This document shows positions 7,770-16,505 of a stretch of 64,000 bases of DNA, piece by piece; positions within the stretch are counted from its first letter, which is position 1, and each line of letters starts with the position of its first letter. The stretch is from Fimbriimonadaceae bacterium. GTDB lineage: Bacteria; Armatimonadota; Fimbriimonadia; Fimbriimonadales; Fimbriimonadaceae. A program made the translations under genes and the position numbers. The notes beneath the pieces were generated by a model, which was given only the letters and a program-made list of their open reading frames with translations, did not search any database and was not told the origin of the DNA. The stretch is taken from contig JAHCHO010000007.1 of NCBI GenBank assembly GCA_026129685.1, positions 124,001 to 188,000 of the forward strand. Reading direction: 5' to 3'.

Positions 7770-9053
7770 CTATTGTGGCGACGCCTGTCGGCGTTTGGGC
7801 GGGCCAGCCGGTGCCCTGCCCTTGTCCGTGCGGAGCATCTTCGCGACGGTTTCGCTCGGTCGGCCGTAGCGGTAGCCCTTGCCGACCTTGGTTCGGAGGA
7901 GTCCCTGTCGGGCGTCGTACTCCGCTCGAAGGCTGAGGCGGGCGACGGTCAGGCCGAGCTTCCGATCCGCTCGGAACGAAGGCGGGGGAGGGACGAGGTC
8001 CACCGAACCGCTGACCGTCCGCGACCACGCGCCGTCGCTGAGGAGGATCGGAGCGGGGCCGAGGTTCCATGCGAAGGGGCCGGGCGGGGCCGATCCACCC
8101 CCGCCGAACGGGACCATGTGCCGCAGGGCGAGCGGACGCCCGGAATCCGGGTCGATCCAGACCTCGTAGAGATGGTACGGCTTGCCGAGCGCCTCGCGGC
8201 TGGTGGCGTCTCCGTACAGACCCTCATAGACCAGGATTCCGCGATCGGCGGCCCCAAGAGCCAACTGACTCGGGTTGAGCCACTCCTCCAGCCCTCGCGT
8301 CTTCTGAACCGGTCGGACGATGCAGAGCTCGAGCGGCTCGACCTCCTCGACGTTGGTTACCCCGTGGAACCGCTCGAGTTCTTCGAGCGCCCGTGATCGA
8401 GCTTCGACCAGTACGATCCCGGGAGCGACCGAGGCGGGGGGCGAAACCGCCGGTGCGTACATGAAGACGAGCAGGCGCCCGTACAGCGGGTCAATCTGCA
8501 GACGCGCGATCGTGGACGACCCATATGGCACCCCTCGGAAAAAAGGGCTCACGGTAACGACCAACGTGCCGATCGGGTCGTACGGATCCACCTCGACGCC
8601 CCGGACGAGGCAGTCCTCCACGCGAGGGTCCGCTTCCCGAAGATACAGCTTCGAGAGCCGGTGCACATCCGAAGGCGAAAGCGTGGGTCGCGGTTGGCCC
8701 CGGCGCTCCTCGTCGTATTCGTGCGAGTAGCCGTCTTTTCCGAAGAAGAAACGAATGCATCCGGTCCGCCGGTCGAAGCCGACGGTTCGGCCCGCGAACT
8801 CGACCTCGGTTTGGTCCTCCCGCTCGACGATACGCGCATCGGGCCGGAGGGGACGCGGCAACGGGGGAACGATCGGCCTTTCCGCATGGCCCGCAAGGAG
8901 GGCCGTGCGGTCGAACGCCATGGCTCTTTCGACGAGCCCCGGTTGGCAGCCACCGACGAAGAGCGCACCTAGGACAAACGCATAAACCACGATCCCACCC
9001 CGTAACCAGCGTTGTAGACGGTCACGATGCGGGCGAACTTGTCGCCGCGCCAT
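7770..9053 (-). CDS. Putative lipoprotein of unknown function
   Basis: The 427-aa protein has a basic n-region (RLQRWLRGG) and hydrophobic core (IVVYAFVLGALFVGG) ending at a Cys, a plausible lipobox giving a lipid-anchored exported protein. The ATG used overlaps the preceding gene by 85 nt. A GTG at 8990 with GGGGTGG upstream would leave 22 nt of overlap but removes the basic region. The body is beta-rich with no cysteine clusters or catalytic motif I can name (PYHLYEVWIDPDSGRPLALRH near residue 295 looks like a paired strand motif). The C-terminus is basic and proline-rich. Function unknown. Confidence 0.65.
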   Translation of the reverse strand: MARRQVRPHRDRLQRWLRGGIVVYAFVLGALFVGGCQPGLVERAMAFDRTALLAGHAERPIVPPLPRPLRPDARIVEREDQTEVEFAGRTVGFDRRTGCIRFFFGKDGYSHEYDEERRGQPRPTLSPSDVHRLSKLYLREADPRVEDCLVRGVEVDPYDPIGTLVVTVSPFFRGVPYGSSTIARLQIDPLYGRLLVFMYAPAVSPPASVAPGIVLVEARSRALEELERFHGVTNVEEVEPLELCIVRPVQKTRGLEEWLNPSQLALGAADRGILVYEGLYGDATSREALGKPYHLYEVWIDPDSGRPLALRHMVPFGGGGSAPPGPFAWNLGPAPILLSDGAWSRTVSGSVDLVPPPPSFRADRKLGLTVARLSLRAEYDARQGLLRTKVGKGYRYGRPSETVAKMLRTDKGRAPAGPPKRRQASPQ

Positions 9054-10188
9054 ATCATGTTGAGCACACGGTTCCCGCTGGACCCTATCGCATAGTCGTT
9101 CGCCAGGTCAACTGCCTGCTTGATGGTCTTTCCCTCGGCGAGCCTCGCGTACAGGTAGGCGGCGTGCTCGTCCAGGGTGTGCAGTCCGTTCCACGAGCCG
9201 ACCATGACTCTTGCCGTATAGCCGGCGTAGGTTCTGTTCGGAATCTGGTCGTCGTAGTCTATCCGTGAACCCCAAACGCGTAGGGCGCGTGGTACAGGTT
9301 GACCATCGTCTTGCAGGCGTGCATCACAACGATGTTCGGCAAAGGCGCGGTGCGGTCCGTCGTCACATACCCGCGCACCTCGGTCGTCTGGTTGGGCGCG
9401 AAGGCGAAGTGGAGCTGGTCGTAGGCCGAACTGCGAACGTTCGTTGGCTCGCCGTGCGTCATGGCGAGCACGTAGGTCGCGGTCTTCAGCATCGTGGCCA
9501 ACTGCGACTCCGTGGTCTGCTGAAGGTTGGCGTTCGCGTTGAGGACGGAGTGGTTCGCCGCGGCGAAAGTCGCGTTCGCCGCCTCCGCGCCCCGTCGAGA
9601 GGTCAGAGCCGGACCCGGCGACGCCGGGTCCACCACCACGTAGTGGGGGTATGGCTTTTCCAGGTACTCCTCCGTCGTCGCCCAGGCGAGCCCCTTGTTG
9701 TGCACCGTCACGACGGCCGTCGTCTCGAGGTACTCGTAGGTCTCGACGGGGAGGCCGTTCTGGTATCCCTGCAGGCGGAAGAGCGCGGTGACGGTCAGGG
9801 GCAGACTCGTTCCGTCCGGAAAGTGGGTCGAGGCGAAGCGGACGAAGTCCACGTGCTCGTCCGTGCCCGGGTAGGGAATCTCGGTGCCGACCGATTCGCC
9901 GCCGATGGTGAACGAGAAGGCGACGACCAACACGTCCGTCCACTCCGCCTCCCACTGCCACGGTTCCAATCCGGACTCCACGACCGAGGCGCGCGCCGCC
10001 ACCGTCACGTTCGTTCCGGACACCGGCACCCCGGCGGCGGTCAGGGGAAAGGTCGGCAAGGCCGACGAGACGGCGACCTCCAACCGCTTGTTGCTCATGT
10101 CCCTCCGCGCGGTTCCGTAAGGGTCGGCGAACGCCGAAGCCACACCTACCGTGCCGAGGCAAAGACCGATCAGAAAGCGCCCCAACAC
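8969..10188 (-). pseudogene. Secreted CHAT/caspase-like protease, split by a frameshift
   Basis: The first frame (GTG 10188 to stop 9259, 309 aa) has a signal peptide (FLIGLCLGTVGVASAFA). It ends in a caspase-like core: VLAMTHGEP (His near 245) and VVMHACKT (Cys near 292), the His/Cys dyad pattern of CHAT proteases. It stops at YAFGVHG. The next frame continues in register with GSRIDYDDQIPNRTYAGY, then HAAYLYARLAEGKTIKQAVD, the usual CHAT C-terminal helix pattern, to a stop at 8969. One extra G in the run of four at 9270-9273 would restore a protein of about 405 aa. The site is not a classic slippery heptamer, so a mutation or sequencing error is likelier than programmed frameshifting. It lies between GH116 and the lipoprotein gene. 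Confidence 0.7.
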
Positions 10189-10238
10189 ATCGTCTCTACA
10201 CCCCCCCGACCACGTGTCAAGGGGTCGGGACCAAAGAC

Positions 10239-12506
10239 TCAGTCGCCCTCCGCGAGGCCCGAGGTCGTCGGGGCGGAATCCCAAGCGTCGAGCAACGCCC
10301 ACGCCGCCATCGCCCGCGCGTAGTAGCTGCCGCACTCGGGTTCGTTGAAGGGGTTCCGGTTGTGGCCGGCGTGCCGGTCGCGCACCGCTTTGGCCACCTT
10401 CACCCCCTCCTCCCGGAACCCGTAGTCGAGCAGCGTCACCGCCAACTGGTACTCGAACCCGGTCATGCACTCGCCCCAATAGGGGAAGGGCGTCTCCGGC
10501 CGCCCGCCGTCCGGGTAGGAACAGATCAGCGTGCCCTGCTCGTCCCCGTAAGCGTAAGTCCGCATATTGTTGTAGTGGTCCCGGAAGTGCTCGCGGTAAT
10601 TGCTGCGGAAGATCGAGCGCAACGCCTTCCGCACGTGGAATCCGTCCAGGAGGTCGCCAAGTCCGACCCGGTTCGCCTTGAACTGCCCTACCAACTGGTC
10701 GATGAGGCAACCCGGTCCGACCTGAAACGCCTCCGGCTTGTAGCCGGAGGTCGTCATCGGCGCGAGGTCGCCCTTCGGGGCCTGGACCTTCTGCACGTAG
10801 AACCGGCCGTTGAAGAGGTGCTCGTCAACCCATTCCGACCCGCGCCGGGCGAGCGCCTCGCACTCCGCGCCAAAGCCCGGGTCGTTGCAGAGCGCCGCCA
10901 TTTTCGCCCCCGCGCGAAGCGCCGCCAGGTACCAGACCGTGCACATCGGGTTCGGCCCGAAGAACTCGACGTCGTAGGTGTTGTGCTGGGAACCTTCCAT
11001 CACCCCGTCCCGGTCGGCGTCCCAACCGCCCGGTACCCAGGCGAACTCGATGAGCCGCTTCACCGACGGCCACACCGACCGCAACCACCCCAGGTCCTTC
11101 TCCGCCAGGTACTGCTCGTAGGTTCGCACCACGACCCCCATTTGTCCATCGGCGGCGGCGAGGTTGAAGTCTTGGCTGGCGATCGGGAGGGCGACCCGGA
11201 ACCGCATCGCCCCGCCGGGAGCGACCGCCTCCCGAAGGCAGGTCTCCAGCATGTTCCGGTGCAACTCCGGGAACAGCGCCACCGTCGCCTCTTCGTAGTT
11301 CCACACGTGGGCGCACGTGCCGTGGCAACATCCGGACTGCCCGTTGCACCCCTCGAACGCGAAGAACCGGCCGTCGTCCAAACGGAAGCAGGTCGGCCCC
11401 CGCAGGGCGGTCAGCGTGAAAAGAGCCGCCTCCTTGAGGGCGTCCGGCGCCTTCCGGGCGAGTACCGAGCGGACGAAAGCCTCGGTGCCCGCGCGCAACC
11501 GATCCAGCCGAGGCAACAAGTCGGAAGCCACGTCGAGCGCGTCCCGGAACCGCGTCGCATAGTGGTTGCGCACCACCGACTCGCCCTTCGTCCCCGACCA
11601 AGGCCATCCCAAGGCGGCCTCGCGCCAGACGAAGTGCCAGGCGACCAGCAAACGAACGGTCGTGCTCCGGCGCGCCGGTACCGTGACCCTCGCGCAGATC
11701 GAGGAGTCCCAGGTGTCGCTCGGGCTGGGTGGGCACGGTCCGTCCGGTTCCGCGTCGTGAATGAAGCCGTCGCGCAGGAGGGCGTCCATAATTCCCAGCC
11801 CCTCGCCGTTCCAACCCCGGTCCCGGAACGCCCACCGTCGGGCGACCTCCACCCTCGGCGCGTCGAAGAGGAACGCCATCGTCCCGAAGCGCGGGTCCCG
11901 GGCCTCGCGCGCCTTGGACCAGACCATCCCCTTCCAGCCCGCGACCTCCGCCCGTTCGTTCACGTTGTCCTTCAGGTCGAACCCCACGCCGTCGCACCCG
12001 ATCACGTTGGAACCGATGAATGCGACCGTCGCCTCGAGCTCCCGATCGGTGAGATTGTCGAGCCGAATGGTGAGCAGGCCGAACGGTAGGCTCGAATCGT
12101 CGACCGCCCCCGGGATCAGCGGGTTGAACCCCTCGAGGGTCGCCCGTACCGGGGTGTGGCGATCGTGCAAGACGACTCGCTCAAACGGGTACGCGGCTTC
12201 GAACGTGCCTTCTCCGAACCGGGGCAGCCCGGCGAAGGTCTCGCGCAGGCCGGAATCGCCTGCCGCCCCCTCGGTGAGGTCGCTCTCCAAGACCCTCAGC
12301 TTCACCTCGTCCCCTTGTCGCGTCCGAAGCAGCAGGTGGGCGTACATCGGCCGCCAACCTCGGTTGGGCCGGCTCATCAGTTGCCAGTCCGTCAACTGCC
12401 CGCGACCGCCCAGCGAGAAGGAACCGGTCCCGATTCCCCCGATCGGCATCGCGATCTCTCGCAGAGACGCACCGTGGTAACGGCGAAGGACGGGCATGTC
12501 GGCCAT
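10239..12506 (-). CDS. GH116 family beta-glycosidase (GBA2-like)
   Basis: The 755-aa protein matches bacterial homologs of non-lysosomal glucosylceramidase, which hydrolyse beta-glucosides or beta-xylosides. The N-terminal beta domain opens with MPIGGIGTGSFSLGGRG, the family hallmark. The (alpha/alpha)6 catalytic domain shows HVWNYEEATVALFPELHR, then DGVMEGSQHNTYDVEFFGPN, then PYWGECMTGFEYQLAV. The TYD aspartate is in the position expected for the acid/base. No signal peptide is seen, so it is probably cytoplasmic, acting on imported oligosaccharides or glycolipids. The ATG at MADMP was chosen because it immediately precedes the conserved domain; an ATG three codons later is possible. It ends 50 bp before the CHAT-like gene. 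Confidence 0.88.
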   Translation of the reverse strand: MADMPVLRRYHGASLREIAMPIGGIGTGSFSLGGRGQLTDWQLMSRPNRGWRPMYAHLLLRTRQGDEVKLRVLESDLTEGAAGDSGLRETFAGLPRFGEGTFEAAYPFERVVLHDRHTPVRATLEGFNPLIPGAVDDSSLPFGLLTIRLDNLTDRELEATVAFIGSNVIGCDGVGFDLKDNVNERAEVAGWKGMVWSKAREARDPRFGTMAFLFDAPRVEVARRWAFRDRGWNGEGLGIMDALLRDGFIHDAEPDGPCPPSPSDTWDSSICARVTVPARRSTTVRLLVAWHFVWREAALGWPWSGTKGESVVRNHYATRFRDALDVASDLLPRLDRLRAGTEAFVRSVLARKAPDALKEAALFTLTALRGPTCFRLDDGRFFAFEGCNGQSGCCHGTCAHVWNYEEATVALFPELHRNMLETCLREAVAPGGAMRFRVALPIASQDFNLAAADGQMGVVVRTYEQYLAEKDLGWLRSVWPSVKRLIEFAWVPGGWDADRDGVMEGSQHNTYDVEFFGPNPMCTVWYLAALRAGAKMAALCNDPGFGAECEALARRGSEWVDEHLFNGRFYVQKVQAPKGDLAPMTTSGYKPEAFQVGPGCLIDQLVGQFKANRVGLGDLLDGFHVRKALRSIFRSNYREHFRDHYNNMRTYAYGDEQGTLICSYPDGGRPETPFPYWGECMTGFEYQLAVTLLDYGFREEGVKVAKAVRDRHAGHNRNPFNEPECGSYYARAMAAWALLDAWDSAPTTSGLAEGD

Positions 12507-12596
12507 GCCACTCGGTTCGCCCGAACGAGGGCGGTTTCCTACGTGGACGGGCCCGGGGCATTCGGCGGTCCCATCGAACGCCCTCTCCCTGGGCAA

Positions 12597-12628
12597 GGCT
12601 TCGCCCGGGCCAGTCACCGGGCGAAGCC
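12597..12628 (-). terminator. Terminator-like hairpin after the 1254-aa gene
   Basis: GGCTTCGCCCGG and CCGGGCGAAGCC form a perfect 12-bp stem with an 8-nt loop just after the stop codon. There is no U-tract, so it may act as an RNA-stabilising 3' end or a Rho-assisted terminator. Confidence 0.5.
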
Positions 12629-12639
12629 GTCTTCCATCC

Positions 12640-15600
12640 TCACTCGCCGGAGGAACCGAGGTTCCGACGCAGGATCAGGAAGTCCGCAATGCCCACGGAT
12701 CCGTCCTCGTTCAGGTCCGCCATCGGGTTCCAGGTCGCCGAACCGCGCGAGCTGCCAAAGGCCATGCGCAGGCCCAGGAAGTCCGCGATGTTCACCGTGT
12801 TGTCGCCGTTGACGTCCCCGTTCACGAGCAAGAAGCTGAGTTCGCGCTCCGGCACCGAGGGGTCCCATCGCGCCGTCCGGCGCAACCAGTGGCTCGCTTT
12901 CACCGCGACGTCGAAGGCCGTCTCTCGAGGCGCGCGAAGGGCGAACCCACCGTCGGGACCGGGCGTGACCTCCAGGGTTTCGAACGTCGTCGTCGTCCCC
13001 GGCTCCCGGAACCGCACTTCGATCGGCCGCGTCGGGTCCCACATCAGCGGCACGTCCGAGTAGCTCACCGAGCCGCGCACGCTCAGCGGGATCACCTGGA
13101 TCGCCGCCGTCGCTTCCCCGCCCCCCATGCGCGCGGTGACGTTCGCCGTCACCGCCGAACTTACCGGACGCGCCAAGGCGGTAAACGGGATCGAGCTCTG
13201 CCCCGGTGTCACCGACAATCTGGCGGGAACGTCCAGCGCGGCGGAATCGGACGAGAGGTCGATCGAACGCTCGCCCGGCGAAGGCGCGGTCAGGTAGACC
13301 CGGCCCGTCGCCTCGCCGCCGCCGAACACGGAGGGACCGGTGAACTCGATGCTCGCGACCCTCAAGGCGACCACCGTCAGCGCGCAGGTTCGAGCCGTAC
13401 CGTCCTTGCGGGCGGTCAGCGTCACCGCGCGGTCTTCCAGAACGGAGGACGTGTTGACCGGGAAGGTCGCCTCGTCCTGCCCCGCCGGGATGTCCACGAA
13501 CTCCGGCACCGCCGCCGTGCTTCGGTCGGAAGACTCGAGGCTGACCCGCGTGAGGCTCGTCGCCGGACTTTCGAGAAACACGCGGCCCGTCGCCGATGTG
13601 CCGCCCACCGCGCGCGAGGGCTCCACGAGAACCGAGAAGTCCCCTTGGACTAGGTCCACCTGCGTCTGGAGCGTCTCGACCCCGAGCCGGGCCTGGAGCA
13701 AGATCGGCGTGTTCCCCCCGACCTCCGCCGCGTCTACCGGAATCTCCGTGGCGGTCTGCCCCTCGCCGAAACCGACCTCCGAAGGAAGCGACACCAGGTC
13801 GGTGGGCTCGAGCGAACCGTCCCGTCCGTACCCGAAGGCCGAAAGGGCGACCCTCACCCCGCCCGCCGGTGCCGGACCGTTCAGGTTCAGATTCAGGTGG
13901 AAACGCCGACCACCCCGCTGCGGCCGGCCGGGATTCGGCAGGTTGAACCAAATCAGCGAGGAAGGACCGATCCGAAGCCGGTAGATACCTCGGCCGAAGG
14001 TGGCGCAGTTCAGGAATCCGGTGGAGGGCACGAACTCCAGGTGCGACACCTCGACGTTCGGGAGGCCCAGCGGCCGGGTCGCGTTCTTCCAGGTGGCCCC
14101 CGCGTCCGTCGTCATCATGACGCCGACGTCGCTCCCGACGTACCACGTCGTCTGCGGACTGGCCGGGTCGCGCTCGATCGTGTTCGTCGGGATGTCGGGC
14201 AACTTCGCATAGGGAGCACCGTCCCGGCGTTCCCACCCCACCGACAGGGAGCCCACCGTTCCTCCCGTGATCGTGCCCCGGAACACGTGGCCTTGGTCGC
14301 CCACGCCGCTATAGGTGATCAGGATGGACTGCAGGTCGCTCGGATGGACGCTGATGTCGGTGATCGTGCGATCGGGCGTGGCGCTGTTTGTCAGCAACTG
14401 CGTTTGGTTGGTCGCGAGGTCGTACGCCCAGAGTTTGCCGTCGAACGTGCCCATGTAGACGCGGTTCGGCGCCCCGACCGGGATGTGGATCGTCCGGACG
14501 TTCTCGCCGGACGGCGTCTTCATCAGGTTCATCGTCCAGGTGCCCGCAACATTGTCCCATCGATGCAGACTCCGGCCACCCACGTAGTAGAGGTGCTTCG
14601 TCACATTGGGGTTCAGGGTCATCGGCGCGACGAAGATGCAAGAGGAGGGCGAAGGCTGAAGCGCCCGGATGTTCCACGGGGTGTGATCGTTCGGGTTGAA
14701 CCCGGTCCAGTTGTCGTTCGTGCGAAGCAGGGCGCCGTACTGCCACGAGAGGTACTGGGTGCTCGGGTTGGTGGGGTCGATGAAAGCCATGCCTCCGTCG
14801 CCCGCTCCCACGTTGTCCCAGTCGAACGTCCATCCCATCTTCGCTTGCGTCGAGGTGGAGGGCGTCGAGTTGTCCTGAGTTCCCCCGATCATCACGTTCG
14901 GGTTGGTCGGGTGGAAGCTCGCGTGGTAGAACTGAGTGATCGGAAGCGCCCGGTTCAGGTTCGCCAAGGTGAGCTTGCCGCCCGCTTCGATCGTTAGCGC
15001 GTAGACGCCGCCGTCGGACCCGACGAGGAAGCGGTGAGGGCTGCGCGGATTTCTTGCCAGAGCGTGAATGTCCGTGTGGAACAGCGCGGGCGATCCGGTA
15101 TACTTGCTTCCCGGCGGACCCTCCGTCCAAATCTGGGCGATGTCCGTCCACGCGTTTCCTTCGTTGTCGAGCGGATTGGCGCACATGTAAAGGCCCGTTT
15201 CACCGACCACGAGCGCCTCGCCCCCGGTGGGCCCGTTGTGGACGACCTCGATCGCATCGTTGTAGCCCGTTTGCGCCCACCAACTCGTGCTGAAGTCGCC
15301 CGTGATGTTGGTCCACGACCCGCCGCCGTCGTCGGTACGCCAAATCGATTTGCCGGCCACCATGCAGTACAGGCGATCGGCGTTGGTCGGTGAGGTCGCC
15401 AGCCGTACCTGCTCGGAGGAACCCGCTGGAGTCCCCACCAAGCGGGTGAACGTGGCGCCGTCGTCCTCGGACTTCCAGATCTGCAGCCCCTGTTGGTGGC
15501 CGACCAACGCCGCGTAGATCTCGTGCCGGTTGGAGGACCTGCCCGTCGTGAAGACGAGGTCCGACCAGTTGCCAAGCGGCAAAGGCTGCCCGTTGGCGGC

Positions 15601-16404
15601 GTTGGTTGGGATGGACCAGGTCATCCCGCCGTTCGCCGACCGGTACACCCGGCCCGCGAAGTTGTACTTCTTGCCCGAAGTCGCGATGACGACCTGGGGA
15701 TCCCAAGGAAGGACCTCCATATCCGTGATCGCCCCATCCCCCGCCTGCTCCGGCGTGGCGTTCCACCAGAAACCGGGCGTGTTCGTCGTCCGCATGATCC
15801 CGTAGGAGATCATGTTGTGGGAGTGGTAGTCGCCCGTCCCCGCGAACATCCGCGTCGGATTGGTCCAGTCTACCGCCAGAACCGAGCATTGCGAGGTCGG
15901 CCAACCGTCTCCGAGCGAGTTCCAGCTCGCGCCCCCGTCCTGGGTGACGAACGCACCCCCCGGCCCCGCCACGTAGATCGTATCGTCGTTCGCGCCCCAC
16001 TGAGCGTTGTTGATCCGCCCGGAGGCCGGTCCCACCCCGAACCAGAGGCGGAACGGCTCGTCGAGGTCGCGCGGGCCCACGAACTCCCAGTCCCCGATCG
16101 GTGTCGCGGTGCCGGTCCTGTCCCGGCTTCGGGCGGGCGGCAAGGCGTCGCGATCGTGCGTCGCCTGAACGTAGTCCAGCGCCGAGAGCGCGAAGTCCGG
16201 GTACATGCGCTCCGCCATTCGGTACTCCTCGGCGTCTCGCCAGCCAAGAGCCTTCGCCGTCTGATGGAGCTTCTCCTCAAACTGGGTTCGCTCGGTGCGG
16301 AACGGCAAATGCGGGCTCGGGGCGTTTGTGGCCCGAACCGCGAAGAAGAGCGCCGCCCCGCCGCATACCGCCGCGAGCATCGCGAAGCCGAATCGCCGAG
16401 TCAT
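12640..16404 (-). CDS. Large secreted sialidase-fold (BNR/WD40-like) protein with C-terminal dockerin-like repeats
   Basis: The 1254-aa exported protein starts MTRRFGFAMLAAVCGGAALF. Residues about 100-760 contain many BNR/Asp-box-like units (TQDGGASWNSLG, RSANGGMTWSIP, RTDDGGGSWTNI, TTDAGATWKNAT), the pattern of VPS10/xyloglucanase-type beta-propellers. Immunoglobulin-like strands follow (about 780-1190). The last about 60 residues form a dockerin type I-like pair, DVNGDNTVNIADFLGLR and DLNEDGSVGIADFLILR, with calcium-loop spacing. No scaffoldin is visible here; such pairs also occur as stand-alone Ca-binding tails. Its catalytic status is unclear. A TACCAT hexamer lies 8 nt before the ATG. 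Confidence 0.82.
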   Translation of the reverse strand: MTRRFGFAMLAAVCGGAALFFAVRATNAPSPHLPFRTERTQFEEKLHQTAKALGWRDAEEYRMAERMYPDFALSALDYVQATHDRDALPPARSRDRTGTATPIGDWEFVGPRDLDEPFRLWFGVGPASGRINNAQWGANDDTIYVAGPGGAFVTQDGGASWNSLGDGWPTSQCSVLAVDWTNPTRMFAGTGDYHSHNMISYGIMRTTNTPGFWWNATPEQAGDGAITDMEVLPWDPQVVIATSGKKYNFAGRVYRSANGGMTWSIPTNAANGQPLPLGNWSDLVFTTGRSSNRHEIYAALVGHQQGLQIWKSEDDGATFTRLVGTPAGSSEQVRLATSPTNADRLYCMVAGKSIWRTDDGGGSWTNITGDFSTSWWAQTGYNDAIEVVHNGPTGGEALVVGETGLYMCANPLDNEGNAWTDIAQIWTEGPPGSKYTGSPALFHTDIHALARNPRSPHRFLVGSDGGVYALTIEAGGKLTLANLNRALPITQFYHASFHPTNPNVMIGGTQDNSTPSTSTQAKMGWTFDWDNVGAGDGGMAFIDPTNPSTQYLSWQYGALLRTNDNWTGFNPNDHTPWNIRALQPSPSSCIFVAPMTLNPNVTKHLYYVGGRSLHRWDNVAGTWTMNLMKTPSGENVRTIHIPVGAPNRVYMGTFDGKLWAYDLATNQTQLLTNSATPDRTITDISVHPSDLQSILITYSGVGDQGHVFRGTITGGTVGSLSVGWERRDGAPYAKLPDIPTNTIERDPASPQTTWYVGSDVGVMMTTDAGATWKNATRPLGLPNVEVSHLEFVPSTGFLNCATFGRGIYRLRIGPSSLIWFNLPNPGRPQRGGRRFHLNLNLNGPAPAGGVRVALSAFGYGRDGSLEPTDLVSLPSEVGFGEGQTATEIPVDAAEVGGNTPILLQARLGVETLQTQVDLVQGDFSVLVEPSRAVGGTSATGRVFLESPATSLTRVSLESSDRSTAAVPEFVDIPAGQDEATFPVNTSSVLEDRAVTLTARKDGTARTCALTVVALRVASIEFTGPSVFGGGEATGRVYLTAPSPGERSIDLSSDSAALDVPARLSVTPGQSSIPFTALARPVSSAVTANVTARMGGGEATAAIQVIPLSVRGSVSYSDVPLMWDPTRPIEVRFREPGTTTTFETLEVTPGPDGGFALRAPRETAFDVAVKASHWLRRTARWDPSVPERELSFLLVNGDVNGDNTVNIADFLGLRMAFGSSRGSATWNPMADLNEDGSVGIADFLILRRNLGSSGE

Positions 16405-16412
16405 GACTCGCC

Positions 16413-16418
16413 ATGGTA
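16413..16418 (-). promoter_or_regulatory. -10-like TACCAT upstream of the 1254-aa gene
   Basis: On the minus strand TACCAT lies 8 nt before the start codon, with no Shine-Dalgarno sequence between. Confidence 0.35.
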
Positions 16419-16492
16419 CTAGCGTCCCGCGTCCAAACGCAATGAACGGGGAGCCCGCGTTTCCTGAACATTCTGCGGACTGGGGACGGGCG

Positions 16493-16498
16493 TAAACT
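16493..16498 (+). promoter_or_regulatory. -10-like TAAACT of the GH35 gene
   Basis: TAAACT is followed by seven bases and the ATG at 16506, which puts the predicted transcription start at or next to the start codon. No ribosome site is present. Confidence 0.5.
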
Positions 16499-16505
16499 GG
16501 TACCG

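Noticed and set aside
9259-9275. Programmed -1 frameshift site in the CHAT-like gene
   Set aside because: The context GCG TTT GGG GTT does not let either tRNA re-pair well in the -1 frame, and no downstream stem is obvious. A mutation or base-count error in the four-G run is simpler.
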